Shown in pieces: positions 47,040 through 64,000 of a stretch of 64,000 nt of DNA; the first letter of the stretch is position 1; each line of letters opens with the position of its first letter. The translations under genes and the position numbers were made by a program. The notes under the pieces are model-generated. The model was not told the DNA's origin and did no database searches. It saw only the letters and a list, made by a program, of their open reading frames with translations. This stretch comes from Xiphias gladius (lineage: Eukaryota; Chordata; Actinopteri; Istiophoriformes; Xiphiidae): assembly GCF_016859285.1 (NCBI RefSeq), contig NC_053420.1:5968501-6032500 (forward strand). The letters are read 5' to 3'.

Positions 47040-49203
47040 GTTGAAACGGGAGAAAATCAGTGTTGTTTTGGGCAGGAAGCACAGTGGTCTAACATGGAAC
47101 ATGAGAAACTGAAAAAAATGGGCTTTAGAAATTCATTTTTCTCCTCAGATAGAACAGGACACAAAACAGGGATTGCAATATTGATTTCAAATTCTGTTGG
47201 CTTTGAACCTGTCTCAGAACATAAAGACTACGAGGGTAGGTTTGTTTTAGTAAAGGGCAAACTGGGGCCTAAAGAAGTTACCCTGTGTTACATATATTTC
47301 CCCCCCACCCTGCCAGGCAGTGATATCACCTTCCCCAGGAAAATACTCAGCGTGATCGCAGCAGAAACATATAGTACCTTTGAATGTGCAGGGGCCTTCA
47401 ACATACTTGTGAATCCCAGATTAAACACAACTAACAGAATGAGAAGTAAAAGTCTCATAGAAAAATGAATAAATAGAATATTGCAGGAATTGCGGCCTGT
47501 TGATATATGAAGGTACATACAGCGATTTAATACTGAATCCACTATTACGCAGGACATATTTACTCAAAGACTGACTACTTCTTCATGTTGGACAGATGGA
47601 CCTTTCTGATCATTCTGGATTAAACTTGAAATTAAATTTAGATGGAAGGCCAAAAACTACTCTATGGAGGTTGAGTACGGACTTACAGTATAGTAATGCC
47701 TTTAAAAAAAAAAAAAAAGGCTGATACTTGAAAATGTACTTGGAACATAACAATAATGGAGAGGTCAATCCAGCCATTCTGCGGGATGCAGCCATAGCCT
47801 CAGAGGGAAAATCATAATTAAGTCTGTAAGGCTGCAAAACACTAAAGCCAAAAAGCTATTAGACATACAAGAACACCTAAAGAACTTCGATCAAGCTCAT
47901 AGCATTGTATTGAAGATCTATACCTTCAATACTTGAGCAAATGAGGCCAGTTAAGCAGGAGATGGACAAAATTCTTGGTGAGGAAATTGAGAAAAAAGCT
48001 TAGGTCCATGAAGCAAAGGTACTATGAAGCAGGATCTAAAACAGCCACGATTCCATGGAGACTTAGGAGACATCAAGCTGAAAATACAGTTGCCAAAATT
48101 GAAATGTACTATAAATCCTTATATACGCAGCCAGATATGGCAGACAGACTAACAATTCAAAAATTCCCAGCCTCATTAAACCCCCCCTCCATCTGTAAAG
48201 ATCAAAAATGAAAAAATTGTATCTGAAAACTCAATCAAGGAAACTGATACTTTCAGTATAATTTCAGGCCTCAGTGCAAGCAAATACGCAGGCTGTGATA
48301 GATTCCCTCCAGATTGGTATAAGTGTATGAGCGAACCACTGCTCTCCTTACTAAAAGCCTCTTTTAATTACGCCCTGAATGGTGGAACCCTCCCACCATC
48401 GTGGAGGGAGGCATTTTCATTAGTCATACCAAAGGAGGGAACAGATAAAATGGACTTTAAAGGATATAGACCAATCAGTGTTTTAAACACATATTATAAA
48501 CTGTAGGCAGCCATATTGCCCAAGAGAATGGAAACAGTAATGCTTTTCTTGACAGATAAGGACCACACAGGCTTATTAAAGAACAGGCAAATACAAAATA
48601 AAATAAGGAGAGTCCTTCATATTATTAATCACATTTCTAAAGGAATATCAATTGAAGTACTTCTTGGCCTTGATGAAAAGGCTTTCAACTCATGTGGATG
48701 GGACCTTTTCATTTTGAATTATGAGCAGATTTCTTTTGTAAAATATTTATACTATACTAAGAACACTCTACTCCTCCCCAACAGTGAGGATAAAAATTAA
48801 TGGGAGTCCCTCAAACCCGATAATTCAACAATGAGGATGCAGAGAAGGCTGCCCACTTAGCCCATCACCTTTCAACCTTATTATTGAACCACTGGTCCAA
48901 GCTATCGGAGAGGAGACTGCTGTGGAGGGTATACCCAAAGGAGGTGTGGAAAACAAAATTTGTCTATATGCGGATGATGTGCTAATAGCACTTAAAAACC
49001 CTGAATCTGGTCCACCATCAACATCTTGGGGAAGTATTGGAGAAATTCTGGTTATACACCTAATGCCCAAAAAAACCCAAGTTTTAACCTTTCATCATGC
49101 TCCTTCACAAGAACTGATGGATAAGCATCAATTTAATTGGTATCAGCCAAACAATAAGTATCTAGGAGTCTTCCTAACAAAAAAACCTGTGACGACTGTA
49201 TGA
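47040..49203 (+). pseudogene. L1 ORF2 relic (endonuclease and reverse transcriptase)
   Basis: 47094-47468 retains an APE-like endonuclease segment (NSFFSSDRTGHKTGIAILIS). About 48360-48800 carries RT block GYRPISVLN and the following fingers/palm part, with an in-frame stop. 48922-49203 carries the catalytic CLYADDVLIAL (YADD at 48967-48978). The YADD box is intact but the frame is broken repeatedly, so no active enzyme is expected. Confidence 0.85.
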
Positions 49204-50221
49204 AATTAATTATAAGCAGAGTAATGGTAATAAATATGATGATCTGTGTAGGTGGGACCTCCCTTCACTCAACCTTGGTAGTAGAATAAGGACAATTTAA
49301 AATTACCATTCTCCCAAGATTGTTATACCTATTTACAGCACTTCCAGTTAAGGTGCCTCTGCAACAGTTTAGACAAATGCCTATTCCATTACCTGATTCA
49401 TTTGGAATAATAAAAGACCCAGAGTGAGACACTCAACATAACAGCTGCCGGGGGAGGTGGTTGGGAATGGCTCTATCTGTTGGCTCAGCTGAGACCACTT
49501 GTGTGTTGGTCTAACCCAGCCCATGAGGCTAAGTGGAAAGAAATGAGCTATCTTTACTTGAAATAGCTATACAGTCAGTATTGGGCTGTCCCAGCAGAGT
49601 TAATGACGTACCCCAGCTCCAAAATTAAATGGGTTGTTTGTTTGTTTTTTTTCAATGGAAATACAGTCAGAAGTGGTGATGAGATTTCACCTCCACAGTT
49701 AGATCAAACTGCTGAGCTGGCTGGCATACGATACGCACTTCCTCCCAGCATCACATGACCATTAGTGCAGGCAATGAACCAAGCGAAGCATCGTTTCCTT
49801 TTGCCGTATAATAACAAATTAAAATCATAATAAATTGAGGGTCTATGCCAGTCTCATGAGCTGGGCAAATAGGATTTTTACCAGTAACTACAGCCAATTT
49901 TTTTCTAAAGGAAATAAGGATCCCTGATTCTGTTGAGACCTCGAAAATATCTAAGATTCTTTTTGATGCTTCTAATTAAAAACAACAAAAAAACATTAAA
50001 GGCATCTTAGGCAAACTATACGAGGGCTTCCCCTCAATGAATAGAAATTCAACCAATTACATAATGCGGCACTGGGAAGAGGAATCTAATATAGTTACAT
50101 CAGAGGAAACATGGCTTCAAGTATTGGAAACTCAGTCTACTTCCACTAACTCCTTGTTGTAACTCCTATGTTCATACAAAAACCTTATTTTAAAATGTGT
50201 TTTTAAAAAACCAAACACTGG

Positions 50222-50276
50222 CAGATTATAAATTTCCTGTCCATCGACTCATCGAATAATTGTTTCAGCTCTGGTA
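50222..50276 (+). repeat. Family D 3' end resuming after the L1
   Basis: 'CATCGACTCATCGAATAATT' then 'GTTTCAGCTCTGG' continues the copy broken at 45405. 50277-50800 is AT-rich with no recognised element. Confidence 0.5.
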
Positions 50277-50804
50277 CAGGGGAAGTTAACGTTTTGAACA
50301 TGTCACTTATATTAAATTTACCATGTTAACCTCCATAGTTCACCTACCTGTAAGTCTGCTTTTTATGCAGTCTTTATTTCATTAAGAGTGCACTCTATCA
50401 GCTTTTATTTGAGAAATTACTAAAGCATGTTAATTTTGCTGAGTTAAACCTAATACATTATTATTAGTACATGCTATAAGTTTACGTATTATTTACTTAT
50501 TACATTGCTAGGGATTTGAAAGTATTTGCTCCTTAAATCCAATGTCATGACCTATTTCGCTATTTTTATTTGGCATCAATCAAATCAAATTCAGCACAAA
50601 ACAAAAAAAATTAAATAGTGGTTTAGAGATAAAACTTTTTTTTAATGGAAGAATATGCACAGTTAAAAACAGTAGCAAGCTACATTTTTAAAACTACAAA
50701 AACAGATTTTTTTGGCTATTTGGGAGCAGCAGAAACAAGCTGCTAACACATCACTGACATATTGATATGGCAAACTTAATAGCACACAGTTCCTTATTTA
50801 AACA

Positions 50805-51190
50805 TCCAGCAGTTACAGAGCAAGATTAACATTCATTTGGAGTCGTGTTTCTGTCCACCTGACAAGTTCAATATTCACTCTGTTTTAGCCACCTTTTTGG
50901 TCTCTACTAACTCCTGAGGGAAATATCTGGCTCTTTAGCTGCTAAATGTTCCACTGTGTTCACCAGCTTGTCCCTTACTGTGTCTGTCTGGTGTTTGGTG
51001 CTGAGCAGGCAGTGTACAATGGGTTTTTTAGAGCTCTTTCTCTGAAAACAGCTGCCTGCTGCTGCTGGAAACGGGGTTAATGAGAGCAGTGAGACTGACT
51101 CAAAACAGTAAAGCTGCAGGCAGAAAAACCAAAACAAGGACCTGAAAGGAGGCTATGCAGCTCCGTAGAGTTGAGTGGAACAGAGGTCAG
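50805..51190 (+). repeat. Dispersed repeat family E, copy 3
   Basis: Same blocks as 37160-37600 ('GAGGGAAATATCTGGCTCTT', 'GCTGAGCAGGCAGTGTACAA', 'AACAGCTGCCTGCTGCTGCT'). Confidence 0.7.
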
Positions 51191-51486
51191 TAATAATTCT
51201 CTGTGGGTTGTTAATATAAAAATATTGATTATAGCATCTTCAAAGATGAAGAAAACAGTTAACAGGAGGCAACTAGTTTTATTCTGTTTAGAATTATTTT
51301 AAAGGTGAACTTTAATGATTTTACACATTAAAGTCTGTTCACAGGTCTTGCGGGGTACTATTACATATAATAAAAAAGTTGTAAAGCCTTTTACAGTATG
51401 GCTCCATAGGGAGCTGTGCAACATCTGATAAATTGCTCCGAGTGATGTCATTTAAGTCAGCATTGTTTGGGTCTGTGGTGTAGCAT

Positions 51487-51860
51487 GACTGATAATAGAT
51501 GTTTGAGACCAATACCGATTATCAATATTTGGGAGCTTTAAAAAAAAATCCAATATCAATATATTGGCCAATAATGATTTTTATTAATATCATAAATACA
51601 TAACCTAAATGACAATCTTAATACAGATCCTGTAAATTAGTTTGGTTTTTTTTTTAAGAATTGTGACCAAGATACATACTCAGTCGGACATTTTACGATC
51701 TGAAAATAAACTTGTCAGTGCTCTCTGGTGGACAAACTTTGTACTGGAGACACTGTTGCTAAATTACCTCAATCCTAGTTTGGCTTTTCTAGACATTTCT
51801 TGTTATTTATTGGGTGACATATACATAGACACAAATACATCTGCACTAAGCTAACACCAG
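51487..51860 (+). repeat. Dispersed repeat family B, copy 2
   Basis: Matches 9290-9620, including 'GTCAGTGCTCTCTGGTGGAC' and 'CACTAAGCTAACACCAGCTG' at the corresponding places. Confidence 0.6.
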
Positions 51861-52457
51861 CTGATATACAGTTAGGTACAGAAGTATTTGGACAGTGACA
51901 CACAACTTTTGTAATTTTGCCTCTGAACACCACCACAGTGGATTTGAAATGAAAACATCAATATATGATTGAAGTGTAGACTTTCAGTTTTAATTCAGGG
52001 GGTTTAACAAAAATATCGCATTAACGGTTTAGGAATTACAGCCATTTTAATGCATAGTCTCTCCTTTTTAAAGGCTCAAAAGTGATTGGACAAACTAACA
52101 AATTGTAAATATAAGGATTATTTTTAATTCTTGGATGAAAATCCTTTGCAGCCAATGGCTGGCTGAAGTCTGAAACCCATGGACATCACCAAATGCTGAG
52201 TTTCCTCCCTGGAGATGCTTTGTCAGGCCTTGACTGCAGCTGCCTTCAATGGCTGCATGTTTGTGGGGCTTTCTGCCCTCAGTTTTGTCTTCTGTAAGTC
52301 AAAAGCATGCTCGATTGGGTTGAAGTCAGGTGACTGACTTGGCCTTTGAAGAATATTACATTTCTTTTCTTTGAGAAGCTATTGTGCTATTGAGCTATTT
52401 GAGAAGCTATTGTGGTTTGTTTTGGGCCATTATCCATCTGTACTGTGAAGCACCATT

Positions 52458-53202
52458 GTGGGAAAAAGTTACCTGTTCAAGTATTATTCAATATAAGCAT
52501 TTATCATTAGTCAAATAGTGAGTTGAGGATGGATACAGCTCTTATCTGAGGTGCAGGGTGTGTCTGTCTGAGACTCAGGTCAGCCTGACTTGTGAGCACA
52601 GTAAATCACAGTGCAGAGAAACACAGTGCGGTGGAGAAAGAGCATGATCACTCATTCATAACCATTCATTTTGTGTTAGGATTAATTAAATATATTAAAT
52701 CGAACGGCAGATGATCATTTAAACATTTTTTTTATTATATCAAATGATATGGATGCTACACCATTGTTTTTGAACTCGTGCACTTATTATTGTTTATATC
52801 AAGAGCCGGGGAACATATTAAGACTATTATTTTTGAGACCAAGCAAAGTGCCTTAAAAAAGAAACCACTGGAACAGTGGAGGGGTCCGGTTGTAAGTTCC
52901 ACCGAGGGCAGGACAGGTGGAAAAGTATAGATATGAAAAAATTCATATCTATACTTTTCCACCTGTCCTGCCCTCGGTGGAAAAGTATAGATATGATTTT
53001 TTTTTTTTAATTCTAATTCACTTGCTCCCGTGACCAGCTTGGTTTATTGTATGCTTTTTGATTATATGCAATAAATCTAATTCATCAGACCCAGTGGACT
53101 TCAGTTAATTATTTACGAGGTTGAACTTAATTTGAAAACTCTGTGGTGGAGGGGCCGAAGCCTAACTGGCCCTGGTGAGGGTTTCCCTCTTCCCACATTA
53201 CC
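52458..53202. mobile_element. LTR-like (solo LTR?) insertion
   Basis: Bounded by TGTGGGAA and TTCCCACA with a 5-bp direct repeat ACCAT on both sides (left 52453-52457; right just after 'CACATT'). The empty site in the sister copy at 55553 has the same length with the insert removed. An AATAAA at about 53080 fits an LTR R region. No internal retroviral genes, so a solo LTR is the simplest reading; the extra TT at the right edge is not explained. Confidence 0.55.
52899..52998. repeat. Perfect 39-bp hairpin with a third partial copy
   Basis: Left arm 52899-52937 and right arm 52942-52980 are perfect complements around an AAAA loop. The segment GGTGGAAAAGTATAGATATG of the left arm (from 52916) is present again directly after the right arm (from 52976). 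Confidence 0.95.
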
Positions 53203-54560
53203 ATCTTATCAGTTTTGCAGCATTTGGCTGAATCTGAGCAGGTAGTATAGCCCTATACACTTCAGAATTCATCCTGCTGCTTCTATCAGTAGTCACATCA
53301 GCATTAAACACCACTGACCCAGTTCCACTGGCAGCCATACATGCCCATTCCATAACTCTGCCTCCACCATGTTTGACAGATGATGTGGTTGCTTTGGATC
53401 ATGAGCCGTTCTTTTCCTTCTCCATACTCTTCTCTTCCCATCATTCTGGTACAAGTTAATCTGTCCAAAGAATATTGCTCCAGAACTGGGCAGGCTTTTT
53501 TAGATGTTTTCTGGCAAACGGCTAATCTGGCCTTTCTGTTGTTCTTCTGTATTTACGTTCATGAAGGCGTCTCTACACACTAGACTTTGACAATGGTACA
53601 CCTAACCCCTTGAGAGTGTTCTTGACCTGGCTGGATGTTGTGAAGGGGTTTTTCTTCCCGAAAGAATGAATTTTGCGATCATCCAATTTATTGGTCTTCC
53701 ATGGTCTTCCAGGCCTGCTGAGGGTTCCTGAGCTCACCAGTGCATTCCCTCTGTTTAGAAATGTACCAAGTTCTTGATTTGGCCTCTCCTCAAATTTCCG
53801 CCATCTTTCTTATAGGTTTGTTTTGTTTTTACAGCGTAATGATGGCCTCCTTCATTTCCAACGACACCTCTTTGGACTGCATATTCAGAGTTCCTATGAA
53901 CAGTTACCAAGTGCAAATTCAACTGTTGAAATCAACTCCAGACCTTTTATCTGCTTACTTTGCCGTGAAATAACAAAGGAACAGGCCCCACCAGGTCATG
54001 AAACTGATTGTCAGCCAATTGTCCAATTACTTTCACCATCTCTCTAGTTCTGCTGTATTGACTTAGATCCTTTTTTTTTTTTTTTTTAAAAACGTATGTG
54101 AATCGAGAATGGTTTTGGACTCAGATTGAAACATGCTGAATTAAAATTGAAATTGAAAAGTACCAAGAGATTCCCAGCCTTTTAAAATACAGCTGATGCA
54201 CGATGTAGCTACAGCCCATTAAAATGCTGTGTTTCATTAATCAGCCAAGGGGAGGTTTATTTCTGTGTATTTAATCTGCGTTTGTTTCTGAGATTTAAAA
54301 AGTTAGGTCCACAGCCCCTCCTCCCGTTTCTCACTGGCTGGCCGTGTGTAGACACATCAGGGACGCCTAGACTAATTGGCCAGATGATGTCTGGGCCATG
54401 GCAACGCTGCTGCATCAGCTGGCTGCTTATCTCCATGGCAACCATCTCACAAGCTGTTTGTGCTCTGGTTGCAGGTGTTGGTGGAAACACAGAAATGATC
54501 TTCTCAACACTCTGACCTGAAGAGAAACAACACAGACTGTCAGCCATCCCAGGGCTGCAG

Positions 54561-62310
<7,750 letters not shown>

Positions 62311-62535
62311 CAGATGAACCGAAGGATGAATTGATTCACTGACAGACGGACGAGCTTATCAGGGTGTCTGCAGACAGACAGAGACTTGGTGGCGGTGGTT
62401 TTGTTGTTATGTGTTAATGTTCCTCAGTCTACTCAGAGCTGAAGCGCAAGACCAGGTTACCGGAAGGCTAGCACATTAGCCACATGTGGTACATTATCAT
62501 GAGCCTTTAACATATGTTACCTTTGTTTTATCATT

Positions 62536-62830
62536 CACATTATATGGCCAAAAATATGTGGACAGCCCTACAATACAATATTTTTGCAACAGTGTTCTTC
62601 CAACTTTGTACCAACAGTTTGTGTTTGGCCCTTTCCTGTTTCAACATAACAGTACCTCCGTGCACAAAGCAAGATCCATGAAGAAATGGTTTTCCCAGTT
62701 TGGTGTGAAAGAACTTGACTGGCCTGCACATAGATCGATCCATCTGTCCATCTATCCATCTATCTATCTATCTATCGATCTAATAGCTGCAGTGTTCAAT
62801 TGTCCACATACTATGGTCACATAGTATAGG
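62536..62830 (+). mobile_element. Internally deleted Tc1-like transposon
   Basis: Left end ACATTATATGGCCAAAAATA...TGTGGACAG and right end reversed ACTATGTGACCATAGTATGTGGACAA-like form decayed TIRs. A + frame reads SVLPTLYQQFVFGPFLFQHN then HKARSMKKWFSQFGVKELDW, the middle of a Tc1 transposase. It is cut off by an (ATCT)n microsatellite (62747-62780). Confidence 0.75.
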
Positions 62831-62906
62831 GTACCTACATATCTGGCATATCAGCAGTATGACAAATCTGTTATACATCAGTAACTACCAATGAATATTA
62901 ACTGCA

Positions 62907-62912
62907 AATAAA
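62907..62912 (+). terminator. Candidate KCTD6 polyadenylation signal
   Basis: AATAAA 597 bp after the KCTD6 stop, just right of the Tc1-like remnant, so the 3' UTR would include that element. Confidence 0.4.
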
Positions 62913-63009
62913 ACAATCTAAAAAATGTCGATCTTAGGTACTTTTTTTTCTACTCCGCCTCAGTTCTCCTTTTGTCTTCCATTCTCACAGAAATAGGTCG
63001 GTGTTGGAC

Positions 63010-63390
63010 CAATTTAAAGGACAGGTTCACATTTGTTCATGTCTGTCTTAAAACAATAGTCAGGTGCCCATATGAACACTGAAACTTTTTTCTTGCTGTA
63101 ATCATTCCTCCTGTTCATACTGGGAATCAAGAGGTCCCTTCCTACCATGCTGCCACGGTATGGGGCTTCAGCATGTGTCATTTGTGTCTCTGAATTGAAT
63201 TCGGAGGTAGTGTATTGTGATGCAGTTCTATTGTCGGTTCGAACCGAGCTGTACTGTTATCTACTTGGTGTCATCCTAACGGCTTGTTGTCTTAAGTATA
63301 CTTTATCTTTAGATGCTAAACAGCCTATTTAGAGTCGCAAATAGTAAATATACTCCTTTGTTATAAAAGTTTGGGTTCAGTTAAATTAAT
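63010..63390 (+). repeat. Fish dispersed repeat
   Basis: 'TTTAAAGGACAGGTTCACAT', 'AACAATAGTCAGGTGCCCAT' and 'CTGTAATCATTCCTCCTGTT' in this order are a common teleost repeat. 63391-64000 contains no recognised feature. Confidence 0.55.
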
Positions 63391-64000
63391 GCAAACGAAG
63401 ACTGTGTTTGCTGCATAATCAGCCATCTGATTGGGGAAACAACATCCTGTTTGTTTTTGCAGCCATTCGGCCTCTGATTGAATTTCATTACCCGGTATAC
63501 AAATCTGTGTGAATACATCTCTTTCGGTATGGCTCAGGCCTGATCCAGACCTGGAATTTAAAAAAAATACCAGTACATCAGTGGGTGGTTCCACTTACAA
63601 ACTTAAAGCTAATCAAATGGCTGACACCCCCACATTCAAACCGAAATCAGCACTGTGTGAAATGGGATCACTGTGTTGACAAAGCAGTGATCCTGACAGA
63701 GAGGCTCCAGCAAAAAAGAAACGCAGGGGCATCAACTTTTGCCAAAGCGAGCAACATCCAGCAAGATGCTGCGTTCACCAATCAAATAAATATAAGCACT
63801 CATTCGTGGTAGATTATGCCGTATTTCTGCAGATAATCTCACGATTGTGGTGATGGAGGATAAAATGATTGTCACTGTAACAGCCAGAGCTGTTAAATCC
63901 TGTCTCAATGTATTGTAGTGCTGATCGTTTTTTTTGGTGTCTGAAATACCTTCAAACTCATGGATGTATCACTGGAACCAGCCTTATAGAAGTCCAGTAC

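Larger units (their letters stand above)
45406..50221 (+). mobile_element. L1-type LINE, nearly full length but inactivated
   Basis: About 4.8 kb inserted in a family D repeat. It holds an ORF1 relic (45583-46323) and an ORF2 relic with endonuclease and reverse transcriptase parts (about 47040-50200), all in sense orientation with KCTD6 and broken by many stops and shifts. Ends were inferred from the interrupted host repeat; no target-site duplication was resolved. Confidence 0.85.
51868..54080 (-). mobile_element. Tc1-like transposon interrupted by an LTR-like insertion
   Basis: Starts CAGTTAGGTACAGAAGTATT (51871), a known Tc1-like terminal type. The order of blocks equals 55106-55812 except that about 745 bp are inserted at 52458-53202. 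Minus-strand frames with transposase character are fragmentary. The right TIR is decayed (near 'CAATTGTCCAATTACTTTCA', about 54016). Confidence 0.75.

Noticed and set aside
63236..63250. tRNA B-box-like GGTTCGAACC
   Set aside because: No acceptor stem, A box or cloverleaf around it, and it sits inside a dispersed repeat.

Overview
The window is vertebrate nuclear DNA, almost certainly from a ray-finned (teleost) fish. Genes are split into short exons with GT-AG introns, and introns and spacers are full of (TG)n/(CA)n tracts and remnants of Tc1/mariner-like, PIF/Harbinger-like, hAT-like, L1-type and tRNA-SINE elements typical of fish. The order PXK - PDHB - KCTD6, all on the + strand, is the order I know from human 3p14, so the region is a conserved vertebrate gene block.

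Layout. 26-15235 (+): the last 12 coding exons of PXK (pseudokinase domain, basic linker, proline-rich tail); the PX-domain exons lie left of the window. 15236-21400: repeat-rich spacer. About 21390-30068 (+): a complete 11-exon PDHB (pyruvate dehydrogenase E1 beta, 360 aa predicted) with its CCAAT-box promoter. 30069-36363: spacer with repeats and low-complexity DNA, possibly including a long 3' UTR of the next gene. 36364-41831 (-): a complete five-exon gene for a 584-aa protein I cannot name, with a CxxC...CxxC zinc-finger-like module, a lysine-rich stretch, a conserved-looking helical domain and a long poly-glutamate tail. 42569-44280: MITE and SINE copies. About 44284-62310 (+): KCTD6, with a proposed 5' exon at about 44284-44434, a roughly 10-kb first intron packed with nested transposons (degenerate L1, Tc1-like elements, an LTR-like insert, MITE halves), and five coding exons at 54561-62310 encoding 239 aa. 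62311-64000: Tc1-like remnant and another fish repeat.

The genes are not an operon-like pathway: PXK is an endosomal trafficking adaptor, PDHB a mitochondrial enzyme subunit, KCTD6 a CUL3 ubiquitin-ligase adaptor. All exon boundaries were assembled by hand from frame, splice consensus and family knowledge; they join in phase throughout (PDHB 1083 nt, KCTD6 720 nt, minus-strand gene 1755 nt including stops).

No clearly new biological system was found. The points most worth a second look are the unnamed minus-strand gene, a GC-AG intron and a transposon end 18 bp from an acceptor in PDHB, microsatellites that form or flank splice sites in every gene, a perfect 39-bp hairpin with a third partial copy, and a promoter-like motif cluster just past the stop codon of the unnamed gene.
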